Positions 33,099 through 44,708 of a DNA stretch of 64,000 bases are shown one piece after another. The stretch covers positions 13,050,511-13,114,510 of the forward strand of contig NC_073308.1 of NCBI RefSeq assembly GCF_027595985.1. The letters are read 5' to 3'. Position 1 is the first letter of the stretch. Every line of letters starts with the position of its first letter. Origin of the DNA: Sorex araneus (taxonomy: Eukaryota; Chordata; Mammalia; Eulipotyphla; Soricidae). The position numbers and the translations under genes are program-made. The notes beneath the pieces were generated by a model that did not search any database, was not told where the DNA came from, and saw nothing but the letters and a program-made list of their open reading frames with translations.

Positions 33099-33110
33099 AG
33101 CTCTTGTCTT
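33099..33110. repeat. TSD of the long L1, right
   Basis: Exact copy of 26823-26834, directly after the partial third monomer. Confidence 0.8.
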
Positions 33111-33377
33111 CAAGGCCCTGATTTTGAGCCCAGTCACTGCATCCCCCAAACATTCTCAGGCCCACCCAGGGATGCATAGCAGGAATAGACTCTGTTAAGA
33201 AAAAGATACACCAGGGGCTGTAGGTGGTCCTGTGGCTTAAAGCCTGAAGGAGGCCACAAGCCGCTGAGGCCACAAATCCAAACCCTGGTGCTACTACATG
33301 TGCTGAAGTCATCCTGGCAGCAACTTTTCTGGAAGCTTTGGTAAAAGGAAGCATAAAAAACATTTTGTTGGGTAATT
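33111..33377. other. Intron-like sequence
   Basis: Continues the pre-insertion sequence left of 26835. An old tRNA-like stretch around 33220-33300 is possible but not assignable. Confidence 0.35.
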
Positions 33378-33530
33378 TTTGGTGGGGCCACACAGGTGGT
33401 GCTCAAGGGCTATTCCTGGCTGGGTGTGGCGGGAGGGTGTTGGGGCCTACTCCTGGTGGTGCTCAGTTGGGCCCAAGCCTCCTGCAGTGAAGCTTATGCC
33501 CCTCCTGTTGCATAGCTCCCTGGCCCTTGA
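33378..33530 (-). mobile_element. SINE-A, diverged
   Basis: ggtggggccacacaggtggt start and gctcaagggctattcctggc; the core is strongly altered. Confidence 0.6.
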
Positions 33531-33546
33531 AAAACTTTTTAATTGC

Positions 33547-33700
33547 TACTTGGGACCAGAACAGAGTATAGCAGTTAGGGCACACTCGTAGTGTGCACCT
33601 GACCTAGGTTTCATCCCTAGCACCACCTGGCCTCCCAGCATCAGTGGGCATGGCTCTGGTGGCCCCCAGAATCTGGGGTTGACCCAGCTAATGCCCAGCA
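33547..33700 (+). mobile_element. SINE-A, diverged
   Basis: gaacagagtatagcagttag head, cacctgacctaggtttcatc and ccctagcaccacctgg. Confidence 0.6.
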
Positions 33701-33934
33701 CTGCGCAGTACAGGTAGCACAGACCCTTAGGCCCTCACACTGAACTGCCATGCCAGCTACTGAGAATCACTAGAGGGGCCCTTGGGCCTCCGGAAATCCG
33801 CCTCCGCCACCCCGTATCCAAATAAGTACATACGCAAATGTTATTGCATAAAAAACCTAACAAACAGCGGCTTCCTCTGAGTGGTGTGTATGTGTGAATT
33901 TTCTTTCTGTGCCTCTAGCGTCAGGTGGTGCTAG

Positions 33935-34303
<369 letters not shown>

Positions 34304-34540
34304 TGAGCTTTGGCTTTGGGGAGGTGCTGCAGAAATGGGGTGGGGGTGGGGCCATCGCTGTGGGGGGAAATCCCCAGCAGTGCCATGTTCTAGAGCACAC
34401 AGGGGGCCTCTTACACTCTTTCCACTTGCTGCCCCTCTTGGCTCCTGAGATGCCACCCTGCGCAAGTGCTGCCAGAAGCACCTCGGGTTCTTGAGGAGCT
34501 TGATTTTGAATGAGTGCTCAGTTCAGAAAGCTTTTCCTGG

Positions 34541-34703
34541 GCCGGAGAGATAGGATAGCAGGGAGAGCACTTGCCTTGCACATGGCCAACCCAATTTTGG
34601 TCCCTGACACTTTCTACAGTTCCCAGAACCCTGCCAGGAGTGATCCTTGAGCTCAGACCCAGGAGTCAGCCCTCGCATCACCAGGTGAGGCCCCCAAAAT
34701 AAT
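34541..34703 (+). mobile_element. SINE-A, diverged
   Basis: ggccggagagataggatagc head, gaaccctgccaggagtgatc and caccaggtgaggccccc. Confidence 0.75.
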
Positions 34704-34837
34704 AACTCTCCTGTGGCCCACATGCTCACAACCCTCTCACATTCAGTTTCTATCGAGTTACCCTAAGGGCTCATGAGCTTCAGTCTAAAAAGTTGGGGAC
34801 ACTCACACAAATGCACGGCAGGGGAAGGGGAGGGTGT

Positions 34838-34982
34838 TCTGCCACACCCTCCCATGCTCAGGGGCTATTTCTGGCTCTGTCCTCAGTGATATTGGGGGGC
34901 CATGTGGTACCAGGGATCAAACCTGGATTGGCCACATACAGGGTAAGTGTATTAACCCCTTCCTGTACTGTCTCTCCAGCCC
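34838..34982 (-). mobile_element. SINE-A, diverged
   Basis: gccacaccctcccatgctca start, gggatcaaacctggattggc and gtactgtctctccagccc. Confidence 0.75.
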
Positions 34983-35057
34983 GTGGAGTATATGTTTTAA
35001 TGTTTTAAGATTTTCACCAACATTTACTATATAATTTTTGTTAATAACATATAAGTT

Positions 35058-35175
35058 GGGCTGAAAGATAGTATAGCTGGTAGGGCACATACCTTGCAGC
35101 CAATCCAGGCTTGAACTTCAACATACCAGGAGTGATCCCTGAGCACTGCCAGGTGTGGCCCACAAACTAACAAAA
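35058..35175 (+). mobile_element. SINE-A, internally deleted
   Basis: gggctgaaagatagtatagc head joined to accaggagtgatccctgagc; the central core is lost. Confidence 0.75.
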
Positions 35176-35323
35176 AAACACCAAAAATTGACAAATAGAA
35201 AATGTTTTGAAAATCCTCCCTTGCCACATATATAGACCATTTCAGGACTATTTCACCCCTGCCCTCCTTACATGAATTTTCTTAAACTTGTTTTGAAATT
35301 TTCCTTTTTGTCTTTCCCTTTTT

Positions 35324-35521
35324 TTGGTTTTATTTATTTATATTTATTTATTCATTTATTTATTTATTTGGAGGTAGGGGTACACCTAGCAGTGCTCAGG
35401 GGTTATTCCCGACTCTGCAGTCAGGCAGTGTTCAGGGAACCATATGGGATGCCAGGGATCAAACCCAGGTTGGCCACACAAAAGGCAAACACCCTCCTCA
35501 CTGTACTATCACTTCAAACCC
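35324..35521 (-). mobile_element. SINE-A with (TTTA)n tail
   Basis: The tail has become a tttatttatttatt repeat (35328-35370). Body with gtgctcaggggttattcccg and catatgggatgccagggatc; head ends atcacttcaaaccc. Confidence 0.85.
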
Positions 35522-35659
35522 TTCTGTTGGTTTAACTTCAGCAGCACAGAACCAAAATTTTTTTAACAACAACAAAAATATTGGCATCCAGCTATCTGGT
35601 GCCGCTGATTAAAAAGCTGACCATAAATATGTAGATGATCCCTTATTACCTTTGTTTTC

Positions 35660-35820
35660 TTTTATTTTGTTTGGCTGCACTCAGCAATGCTCAGGGCTTA
35701 CCCCTGACTCTGCTCAGGAATCACTCTAGGTGGGGGACCATATAGAGTGCCAGGAATTGAACCCAAGTCAGCAGTGTGCAAGGCAGATGCTCTGCTCACT
35801 GTGCTGTGGCTCCAGCCTCT
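35660..35820 (-). mobile_element. SINE-A
   Basis: ttttgtttggctgcactcag start, ctcaggaatcactctaggtg and head ending gtgctgtggctccagcc. Confidence 0.8.
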
Positions 35821-36700
35821 AGTCACCTCTTCTTACGCGGATGTTTTGAAAGATCTGATTTATGAAGGTAGGTCAGAGTAAAGCTCAGCTAGGAGAATAT
35901 CAGATAAAAGTCTTTTTTTTTTTTTAATGAACCCACTTTTGGGCGTTTGCACTCTCAGCCACAGGGGCAGATGTGGGCCACCGTTAGGCTACTGTCTCTT
36001 GGCCCTACAACAAGAGGAACCTCCACAAGGGAGGAGAAACCACTAGCCTAGTGCCCATTCCAGAAGGCCGAGAAGGAGACTCGTGTGCCTGAATGTGTAA
36101 GTGTGTGTGTCCACAGAGACACTGGCTCCCTGTGGCCCCAGAAGCATGCGGAGAGGAGAGTGGTCTTTCTAGAGCCCCCTGGGGGGGACTGAGTGATGCC
36201 CTCCCCCATGTGTGTACTTGTGGCCACATGACAAGCCTTGAGCCCATGGGCTCAGAGACTTCAGGGAACAAATGCACTCTGTCCCCACAGCACAGAGGTA
36301 GACCAGCAGCACCTCACAGCTCTGAGAACAAAATGGGTCCCCACGTGACCAAATTCCAAGTCCCAGGAAGGAGTCTTGGGGCCTGGGCTTCTGATCAATG
36401 GCTGATCTAACTGCAGGCCCACAGTTAGGCTGCTTAGGAGTTCAAAGGTACTTACTTCCCCTTCCCATCTCATCCTTTGTCTCTGCTCTGTCAGCTTCCT
36501 TTGCCCGAGATTCTCAGCTCTCATACGTGCTGCCCTCTGTGCTGGGGGAGCAGAGGGACTGCGGGGGAGGAGGCCTGTCCCCATGGGGAGGGTAAGAGAG
36601 GTGTTTGCTCTGTGCTCAGATCACAAAGCAGCATATCTCCCTACTTAGATTTCCGCGGTGGGCATCCTAGTGGGCAGTCCAACTTGTCACGCAGGGTATT
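35821..36700. other. Unique sequence, missing-exon region
   Basis: The second half of the PLEKHM1 RUN domain would be expected between 34.3 and 36.7 kb. No frame here shows it. Small open frames (for example 36477-36986) have no recognised content before 36705. Confidence 0.4.
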
Positions 36701-36704
36701 TTTC

Positions 36705-36990
36705 TGTTTAAAGCTTCCAAGGGTGTTGTCAGAATTCAGCAAAGCCCAGGAGGACTCTGTGCCAACCTGCCAACTAAACCAGGAGGCAGCAAGCCCTGTG
36801 CCGCCCGGCCTGCACTCAAGCACACGCCCGCACTCCACCACATTAGTTCAGCCCTGCCTGCCCCGGCCTTCTCCTGCGCTCCTCCAGATGGTGGCTCCCC
36901 AGACTTGCCACCACCGGGAACTGCCCCTGTTGTCTCTGCAGGGAGCACTCCATGCCAGTAGCCTTCAAGTCTGGTGGGTGAACTGACCAG
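36705..36990 (+). pseudogene. PLEKHM1-like: PLEKHM1-like later exon segment, degraded
   Basis: A plus-strand frame reads LPRVLSEFSKAQEDSVPTCQ, then LNQEAASPVPPGLHSS. This is close to the PLEKHM1 linker after the RUN domain, where the recalled protein has L-x-x-VL-x-EFSKAQ followed by SVPT. Further residues are only loosely similar. A weak acceptor (tttttctgtttaaag) precedes it at about 36695-36708. The frame closes at a TGA at 36983 without a clear donor, although gtgggt near 36975 is possible. The PH domains and C1-like zinc finger of PLEKHM1 are not seen anywhere downstream. I read it as a decayed exon, so the locus is likely a partial or pseudogenised copy. Confidence 0.5.
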
Positions 36991-37485
36991 CACAGCCCGC
37001 CAGGGAGCCACCAGCCAGAGCTCCGGGAGGGTGGAGCCGGACTGAGAATCGTGGTTCCCTCACCTGCAGCCCAGTGAGTAGTGCGAGCTGTGGGTGGGGT
37101 GGAAGGGCCCCATGAAATGTCTCAGCTAGTGACTCTGAGTGGTCCCTGCCTTTTCCCCATTAGCCCTGGATCCCCTCCCAGTGCTGGGATTCATTGCCTG
37201 GCAATGATGGAGCCCGGGCTTCTGGGTGTAAGTCAAGGAGATGAGGCAGGCACAGTGCTGGACACTTCCTGTGGGTGTGTCTTGTCAACGCATATCAACC
37301 CTGGGGGGAAGCTAATGCTCATCTTAACACAGACTCCGCGCTGAGGCTCATCTGTGCCAAAATAGTTTCCAAAGGCAAGACACTTTGCTCACTGAGCCTT
37401 TATTTTCCCTCAGCCCATATTAAATTAACAGTTCATAAAATTCTCATTCTGCGACATGAATCAGGTTTAGAACTACACACTCTCC
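36991..37485. other. Unique sequence, no exon recognised
   Basis: A donor-like cccagtgagtag is at 37069-37080, but no preceding coding match supports it. Confidence 0.3.
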
Positions 37486-37650
37486 AGGGACTGGAGCGAT
37501 AATACAATGGGGAGGGGGCTTGTCTTGTGACATGGCCAACCCACGTTTGACCCCCGACAGCCCATATAGTCCCCAAGCACCACCAGGAGTGATTCCTGAG
37601 TGCAGAGTCAGAAGTAAGCGCTGAGCATTGCCATGTAGGGTACAAAAGAC
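37486..37650 (+). mobile_element. SINE-A
   Basis: gggactggagcgataataca head, accaccaggagtgattcctg and a short A-rich end. Confidence 0.85.
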
Positions 37651-37707
37651 AAAGGAACCACATTGTCTAATAATCTACCAGTGAACACTTGAAAGACGGC
37701 TAGTCCT

Positions 37708-37800
37708 GGGCTGGGGAGATAGCTCTGTGGTCATGGGTTGCATGCCTTGCGTGCACAGGGACTCATTTTCACTTCCCGGTTCCTCATGCTTCATTCACCA
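37708..37800 (+). mobile_element. SINE-A head fragment
   Basis: gggctggggagatagctctg and a diverged box B region only. Confidence 0.4.
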
Positions 37801-38157
37801 CATGGCATGAGTCCTAGCACTGGCCCGTCCAGCCCAGTTGACCGAGTATCGCTGAAGTAGTCCAGTGTGTTGATCATCCAAGGGAAGCCAGCCATATGCA
37901 GCTCCTGGGAGAACCCTGCGTGGGCCCTTGTGAGCTTAGACCAGGGCTAAGTAGTCCCGCTGGGAGGCCACACCCTTGCTGCTTCACATTTTTTCTCAGG
38001 AAACAGGTGAAGATTCCCAGAGAAAATTATGGATCTTTTATAGTGACCCTTCTGTTTGAAAGAGAACTTGTGACTTTATTAGCAGCAAACGATGCATAGA
38101 AAATAAACTTTGTGATTTTACTCAATACCAAATAGATTAATGTGTACTCTCTTAGGG

Positions 38158-38297
38158 TGTTTTTTGGCACATTCCTCTGGTGCTCAGTTTCTACTCCTGG
38201 TGTGGTGCTCTGGGTACCATGGGGTGCTGGGGACTAAACCTGGAGCTGCTGCAAGCAAAGTAAACACTACAGGTCTTTGAGCTATCTCTCCAGCCCT
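38158..38297 (-). mobile_element. SINE-A, shortened
   Basis: ttttttggcacattcctctg start, ggtgctggggactaaacctg and gctatctctccagccc. Confidence 0.75.
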
Positions 38298-38997
38298 TAC
38301 TGAGGTTTTTTTTTTAATATATTAAATTTTTTAAATTTATTTTATTGAATCACCAAGTGGAAAGTTACAAAGTTCTCAGGCTTATATCTCCGTTATACAA
38401 TGCTCAAACACCCATCCCTTCACCAGTGCCCATATTCCACCACCAATAAAAACAAAAACAAAACAAAAACAAAAGCAAAAACAAAAAAGAACAGTATACA
38501 TCCCACCCCTCACCCCCCAAACCCCCCGTGCGTGAGTGATAATTTCACTTCCTTTTCTCTTTACCTTGATTACATTCCAGATTTCAACACACAACTCACT
38601 ATTGTTGTTAGAGTTTCAAAACAGACTCACTATTTTTTTGGAATTTATCCCCCAAGAATACAGCTCTATTAACAAGGAAATATTTGATAATAAGATTTCC
38701 ACTGATGAGAATGAAGCAATAAAATGTCGGTTTACAATTTCTGTATTATAGTAATTAAGTCCGCGGAGATTTAAGTTGGAAAATGAATCATTTACCTTCC
38801 TGGACCAGCATGTAGCAAAAGCTTAGTTCACAGTCTCCATACATGGGTGCAAGCACTTGCTGGAACCCCAAATCCTAAATTGTCTCTGGTTCCCGCTCGT
38901 TCCACATCCACCGGCTGTGCAGAGGCATGGGCACCCGGGCGAAACCGGGCCGGAGCCCAGCACCGGCCCCAGCGGGGACTCCCTTACTGAGGTTTTT
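38294..38997 (-). mobile_element. L1 3' end, 5'-truncated, with TSD
   Basis: Perfect TSD cccttactgaggttttt at 38294-38310 and from 38981. The insert is pure L1 3' UTR: T-rich tail, tgaatcaccaagtggaaag, cccatcccttcaccagtgcc, an aaaacaaaaacaaaa patch at 38446-38490, and a GC-rich upstream part (38880-38975). It belongs to the same 3' UTR type as 40356-40829. Confidence 0.92.
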
Positions 38998-39002
38998 TGT
39001 TT

Positions 39003-39163
39003 GATTATTTGTTTTCTTTGTTTTCTTTGGGCCATACCCAACAGTGCTCGGAAGTTACTCCTGACTCTGTGCTCAGGGGACCATAATGGATGCTGGGGAT
39101 CAAACTGAGGTCAGCCGCATGCAAGGCAAGCCCCCTACCCATTGTACTGTCTCTGCCCCCTGA
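39003..39163 (-). mobile_element. SINE-A
   Basis: gttttctttgggccataccc start and a head ending gtactgtctctgcccc; adjoins the right TSD of the preceding L1. Confidence 0.85.
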
Positions 39164-39169
39164 TGTTTT

Positions 39170-39609
39170 TTTTTTTTTGTAACCAAGAAATCTGAAGCTT
39201 CCAATTAGAGCCTCTCATTAGCACCACAACCAGGTTGGCAACTTTGAAATCTAGAATGTGAGTAAACACAAATTTTAATAGCTTCGTGTAATCTGCACAC
39301 ACTTTGTGACTCAGTAAATGTGTTACCTCAGGCTGTGTATCATATGTGCCCACAAACCAAAATGGGTACAAGGCTTAATATATGAAAGAAAATTATGTGG
39401 CCCCTTGATATTCTGAGGGAAATAATGCCACCTCTCAAAATGGGCACGGACAAGTGCCCAGGTCACTAGCCCCCAAGGAAGAATGTAGCAGTGTGTTAGT
39501 CGAAGGGACAGATGTTCCGTGGTTGTTGATTTGACTTGAGCATTGGTGGAAAAGGTCCGGTGTGAGGTCAGCTCCAGGTGGCTGGGCCAGGGAAAGGGAA
39601 GGCAGCTGC
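39170..39609. other. Unique sequence, no gene seen
   Basis: No coding match or young repeat. Confidence 0.35.
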
Positions 39610-39702
39610 CCAGTGATGCTCAGGGGTTACTCCAGCTCTGTGCTCAGAAGGGTACAAGGCAAACGCCCTACTGCTGTGTTCTCACTTCAGCTCCACTTCT
39701 TA
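39610..39702 (-). mobile_element. SINE-A, internally deleted
   Basis: cccagtgatgctcaggggtt joined directly to ggtacaaggcaaacgcccta. Confidence 0.65.
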
Positions 39703-39739
39703 GATTTGTAATTCTTTGACATGTTTATTTTGTGTGTGT

Positions 39740-39830
39740 GCATATGTGATCCGAGGGGTTGAACCTAGGACCTCACACTTAGAAGCCTGTGCTCTGCCAC
39801 TGAACCATAACCCTTCCCCCTGGCCCCAAC
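39740..39830 (-). mobile_element. SINE-like head fragment
   Basis: ggggttgaacctaggacctc and a shortened inverted head; may be an older tRNA-derived repeat. Confidence 0.35.
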
Positions 39831-39833
39831 TAC

Positions 39834-40049
39834 TACCACTTTCTTTTTATTTTTTTATTATTATTATTATTATTTGCTTTTTGGGTCATACCTGGTGATG
39901 CACAGGAGTTCCTCCTGGCTCTGCACTCAGGAATTACTCCTGGTGGTGCTCAGGGGACCATAGGGGATGCTGGGAATCGAACCCGGGTCGTCCGCGTGCA
40001 AGGCAAACGCCCTACCCGCTGTGCTATTGCTCCAGCCCCTACCACTTTC
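39834..40049 (-). mobile_element. SINE-A, young, with TSD
   Basis: TSD taccactttc at 39834-39843 and 40040-40049. Tail with (tta)n, well-kept body and full head ending gctattgctccagcccc. Confidence 0.95.
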
Positions 40050-40074
40050 ACGTAACACACTCATGCCCTTCATT

Positions 40075-40175
40075 TTAAGAACAGCTTTATTGGGCCCCAA
40101 TTCACCAATTAAAGTGTAGATTTTAATTTTTAAATAGACTCATAAGATTGTGTAGCCATTACCAGAGTTTAATTT
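40075..40175. mobile_element. Ancient mammalian repeat fragment
   Basis: cagctttattgggccccaat and gttgtgtagccattacc-like order resemble the same old L1M-type region as 25335-25570. Confidence 0.35.
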
Positions 40176-40181
40176 ACTTTG

Positions 40182-40326
40182 GTCCTGTGGCCACACCCAC
40201 CATCACTCAGGCTGCTCCAGGATGTGTATTTGGCAGCACTTGGGGGCTCAGAGCTGCCAGGAATACTGCCTGGGCCTCCTGTGTGAAAAGCCAGCTCCGT
40301 AGCCTGCTGAGCTGTCTCTTGAACCC
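40182..40326 (-). mobile_element. SINE-A, very diverged
   Basis: gtggccacacccaccatcac start and a head remnant ending gctgtctcttgaacccc. Confidence 0.55.
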
Positions 40327-40340
40327 CACAGTTTCACTTT

Positions 40341-40844
40341 AAAACCTTGTCATCCGGGAAATAACCAGCCTCTTCGGTTTTTTTCCCTTTGTCAGACAGC
40401 ATGGCGATTACTAAACAGGCGTGAACTCGGTGGCGCGGGGCAAGGGGGAAAAAGAAAAGTTATGTAACAAACAGCAGGACTTAATATCTCTATATTCTTA
40501 GTAATGGAGAACTATCAAATGCCTTATTGGCAATAGGACTGTCTTTTTCTTTTTGGGGGGAAACCCCAGCAACGATAGTGAGTTGTGTGTTGAAACATGG
40601 AATGTAATCGAGATAAGCGCAAATGAAGTGAAACTTATCACGTACAAGGGTGGGGACTAGGGAGGTGGGAGGGGGCGGCAGATATACTGGGGGGGTTGGT
40701 GATGGAAGATGGGCACTGGTGAAGGGAAGGGTGTTTGAATATTGTATAACTGACATAATCCTGAGAACTTTGTAACCCTCCACTTGGTGATTCAATAAAA
40801 AAAAAAAAAATCAAAAAAAAAAAATAAATAAAACCTTGTCATCC
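40341..40844 (+). mobile_element. L1 3' end, 5'-truncated, with TSD
   Basis: TSD aaaaccttgtcatcc at 40341-40355 and 40830-40844. The plus-strand insert ends tccacttggtgattcaataa and an A-rich tail. It contains cactggtgaagggaagggtg, the complement of the block seen in minus-strand copies. Confidence 0.93.
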
Positions 40845-41192
40845 CCCCGCTGAAGGAAACACCTTCAATTACCAGTCTCTCTCCAGTCCTCTCTCTGCCC
40901 TTGGCCTCTGGCCTTCCTTCAGCCACTTTGCTAGTAGTCAGGCCTGTTCTGGAGGGTCCCTTAATAGTGGATGAACCACACAACTTGCCCTGCTGTCACC
41001 CCATGACAGGCTCAGCCTTGGAGCAGCATCATTCCCTTTTGTTGTTGACTGACATTCCTTTGTAGGTGGCATTGTACGGCAGGTTACATTTTGTTTATCA
41101 CTGGCTGATGGACTTTTCTCTTCCACTTTTGCTATTATATTTGTGTCTGTATGTTTTTATTTCTCCTCAGTGCATATAAAGTGGAATATGGG
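40845..41192. other. Unique sequence, no gene seen
   Basis: No coding match recognised. Confidence 0.35.
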
Positions 41193-43927
41193 GGGAATCC
41201 AGTTTATTTCTTTTGTATTTATTTATTTACTTAACACTCTGTTTTTATTTCTATTTTCATTTTTATATTGAAACAGAAAATGTGGGTTGTTTTCCACTTA
41301 ATACTTTCAAATGACTTCTCACTACCTATATAATGTTCAAACTCCTTAACAAGCTCCTAAATAATCTGCTCCAATATCCCCCTGTAGTCACAGTCTACTC
41401 ATTCCCTTGTTGAGATCCATTTTATGCCTTGCAAACACATGTGCTTTAAAACTTCTCGTATCTGCTTTTTAATTTTTTTTAATGAATCATTGTGAGGTAC
41501 ATTTACAGACCCACAGACTTTCATGATTGCATTTCAGTCAAACAATGTTCAAGCACCCATCCCTCCACTGGTGCCCATTCCCCACCCCCAATGTTCCCAG
41601 TATCCCTCCCCCCACCCCCAACCCAACCCCTTCCCACCTCTTGCCTCTGTGGCAGGAACAATCCCTCTTACTCTCTCTGTCCTTTTGGGTGTTGTTATGG
41701 TTTGCAATACATGTAACAAGCAGCCATCGTGTTTGGTCCATAATCTACTTTCAACATGCATCTACTATCCCCAGCGATCCCTCCAACCATCATTTATTTA
41801 GTGCTCCTCTCTCCATCCCAGCTACCTTTTCCCCTAATGCATGAGATTGGCTATCAAGGCTTGGGGTAGTGCTCCTGACACTTATTTTAACTGTTCCTTG
41901 ATGTTAGTCTCCTATTATGTTAATTTATAGCCCACAAATGAGTGCAGTCCTTTTATGTCTGTCCCTTTCTATCTGACTTAGCATGATACTCTCCATGTTG
42001 ATCTACTTCTATGCAAATTTCATGACTTCATTTTTTTCCTACAGCTGCATAGTATTCTTTTGTGTAGATATACTAGAGCTTCTTTAACCAGTGGTCTGTT
42101 CTTGGGTACTCAGGTTGTTTCCAGATTCTAGCTCTTGTAAATAGTGCTACAATAGACATACAAGTGCATATGTCACTTCTACTGTACATTTTTGCATCTC
42201 TGGGATATATTCCCAGACATGGTATTGCTGTGTCAAATGGGAACTGATTTCTAGTTTTTTGAGAAGTGTCCTTATTGTTTTCCAGAAAGGCTGGACCAGT
42301 AGGCATTCCCACGAGGAGTGAAAGGGAGTCCCTTTTTCCCCACATCCATGCCAACAGCGCTTGCTTTTGTTTTTTTGGATGTTTTTCGGTCTCTGTGGTG
42401 TGAGATGATATATCATAGCTGTTTTGATCTGCATCTCCCTGATGATTAGTGATGAAGAGCATTTTTTCATGTCTCTTTTGGCCATTCAGATTTCTTCTTT
42501 GAGGAAGAAGAAAAAGAATTTCTTCCTCTGTTCATTTTATTGCCACATTTTCTGATGTGGTTGGATGTTTTTTTCTTGTGGAGTTCAACCAGTGCCTTGT
42601 ATATCCTTGATATGAACCCCTTCTAGAGGGGCATTGGATGAATAACCTTTCCCATTGTGTAGACTGTCTTTGTCTAAGCAAAATGGGAATCGAAGGAACT
42701 TTTCTCAATATACTCAAAGCCCTCTACCATAAACCCACAACAAGCTTTATCCTCAATGGGGAAAAAGTAAGAGCCTTCCCTGTAAGATCAGGGACAGGAC
42801 AAAGATGCCCACTCTTACCACTACTATTTAAGATATGCTGGAAGTACTTGCCATAGCAGTTAGTCAAGAAAAAGACATTAAGCGTACCCAAATTGGAAAG
42901 AGAGAAAGAAAACTCTCATTATTTGCAGATGACATGATACTATATTTTGAGAACCCTAAAACCTCTACCAAGAACTTCCTAGAAGCAGTAAACATGTAAA
43001 GTCACAGGTTATAAAATCAATACCCAAATGTCCATGGCTTTCCTATACACAAATAACGAGAGAGAAGAAAGTGATATGAAAAAGGCAATCCCATTCACAA
43101 TCATGCCTCAGAAAATCAAGTACCTCGGAATCAGCTTAATGAAGGAGGTAAAGGACCTATACAAAGAAAACTACAAAATGCTACTTCAAGAAATAAAAGC
43201 GGACACGAGGAAATGGAAACACATCCCCTGCTCATGGATTGGGAGAATTAACAATGTCAAAATGGCAGTACTCCCCCAAAGCCTTATACAGATTCATTGA
43301 GATCTCTACACATGACATTCTCAAAGAAATGGATCAAACACTCCTGAAATTCATATTCAAGCGCTCACAAATAGCTAAAACAATTCTCAGGAAAAAGGAG
43401 ATGTTGGGGTATCACCTTACCCAACTTCAAACTGTACTTCAAAGCAGTAATAATTAAACAGCATGGTATTGGGACAAAAATAGCCCACAGACCAGTGGAA
43501 TAGGGTTGAACATCCTTACACAACCTTCAAATATATGAGCATGTAATCTTTGATCGGTGAGCAAGAGATGTGAAGTGGAGCAAGGAAAGTCTCTTTCACA
43601 AATGGTGCTGGCAAAACATGTAACTTTCAGTTACATGAAAAACAATGGGCTCAGATCTGTACTTAACACCATGCACAAAAGTCACATCAAAATGGATTAA
43701 AGACTTCAACATCAGACCCGAATCTATAAGGTACATTGAGGAAAAGGTCGGCAAAACCCTCTACGACATTGAAGCCAAAAGTATCTTCAAGGATGAAATG
43801 CCATTGACCAAAGAAGTAGAAACAGAGATGAACAAATGGGACTATCTTAAGCTAATAATTTTCTGTACCTCAAAAGAAACAGTGACCAGAATACCAAGAC
43901 TGTCTACAGAATGGGAATCCAGTTTAA
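41193..43927. mobile_element. L1 with 5' inversion and probable 3' transduction, with TSD
   Basis: TSD (ggga)atccagttta at 41193-41206 and 43913-43927; the gggaa part overlaps L1 sequence on the right. From left to right: an A-tail-like complement (aaataaataaatac on minus) and about 260 bp non-L1 sequence (41208-41470); then a second T-run and L1 3' UTR and ORF2 end on the minus strand (41471-42676); then ORF2 on the plus strand from within RT to the C-terminal region (42677-43917). FADD lies at 42922-42933. The frame is broken in several places. The organisation indicates one insertion made by twin priming from a read-through transcript. Confidence 0.82.
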
Positions 43928-43949
43928 TTCCAGGTTTAACCTTTTTTAT

Positions 43950-44122
43950 TTGTTTGTTTGGGTTGGGGGGTACACACAGAGGTGCTCAGGGCCTACTCCC
44001 AGCGCAGTGCTCAGGGGTGGCTCCTGGTACTGGTAGGAGTTTGGGGCTGGGGGAGACCCTCTGCTGCCAGCGATGGAATGTGCATCTCCCAAGCATGCAC
44101 CGTGTGCCCCAGACTGTTAAAG
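43950..44122 (-). mobile_element. SINE-A, diverged
   Basis: ttgtttgggttggggggtac tail, gaggtgctcagggcctactc; the head is poorly kept (cgatggaatgtgcatc). Confidence 0.6.
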
Positions 44123-44170
44123 TCTCCCTCTGGTCCCTCTGGTTAGTCTCTTGAGTACTACCACATTGTG

Positions 44171-44380
44171 AAAAACTAAAAGGTACAGGGGCTGGAGCAA
44201 TAGCACAGTGGGTAGGGTGTTTGCTTGCACACAGCCAACCCTGGTTCGATTCCCAGCATCCCATATGATCCCCAGAGCACTGCCAGGAGTAATTCATGAG
44301 TGCAAAGCCAGGAGTAACCCCTGTGCATCGCCGGATGTGACACAAAAAGAAAAAAAAACCCCAAAAAACTAAAAGGTATA
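44171..44380 (+). mobile_element. SINE-A, young, with TSD
   Basis: TSD aaaaactaaaaggta, from 44171 and repeated from about 44364. Full head and box B ggttcgattccc. Confidence 0.95.
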
Positions 44381-44486
44381 GTATGTTTTTCCATATCTTC
44401 ACCCCCAATTTTGATTGTCATTGCTGCCAGCCTCCTGGTGAATAGGGACAGCTCACCCTGGTTTGGTGTATTTTTTGTTTCTTTTA

Positions 44487-44708
44487 AAATTTAATTTAGG
44501 GGCTGGAGCAATAGCACAGCAGGTAGGGCGTTTGCCTTGCACGCGGCCGACCCGGGTTCGATTCCCAGCATCCCATATGGTCTCCTGAGCACTGCCAGGG
44601 GTAATTCCTGAGTGCAGAGCCAGGAGTAACCCCTGTGCATTGCCGGGTGTGATCCAAAAAGCAAAATAAATAAATTAATAAATAAATAAATAAATAAATT
44701 TAACTTAG
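44487..44708 (+). mobile_element. SINE-A, young, with TSD
   Basis: TSD aaatttaatttag (44487-44499) and aaatttaacttag (44696-44708). Closest copy to the family consensus in this window; tail is (aaat)n. Confidence 0.96.

Noticed and set aside
32746-33198. Open frames on the plus strand with repeated protein blocks (RPRGRGMVL-type)
   Set aside because: They read the L1 5' monomers backwards; the repeat is at DNA level with period 141 bp, and the real element is on the minus strand.
44188-44363. tRNA-gene-like A and B boxes (here and in about 70 other places)
   Set aside because: They are the heads of SINE-A and SINE-B; the acceptor stem cannot be completed and each is followed by a SINE body and often bounded by a TSD.
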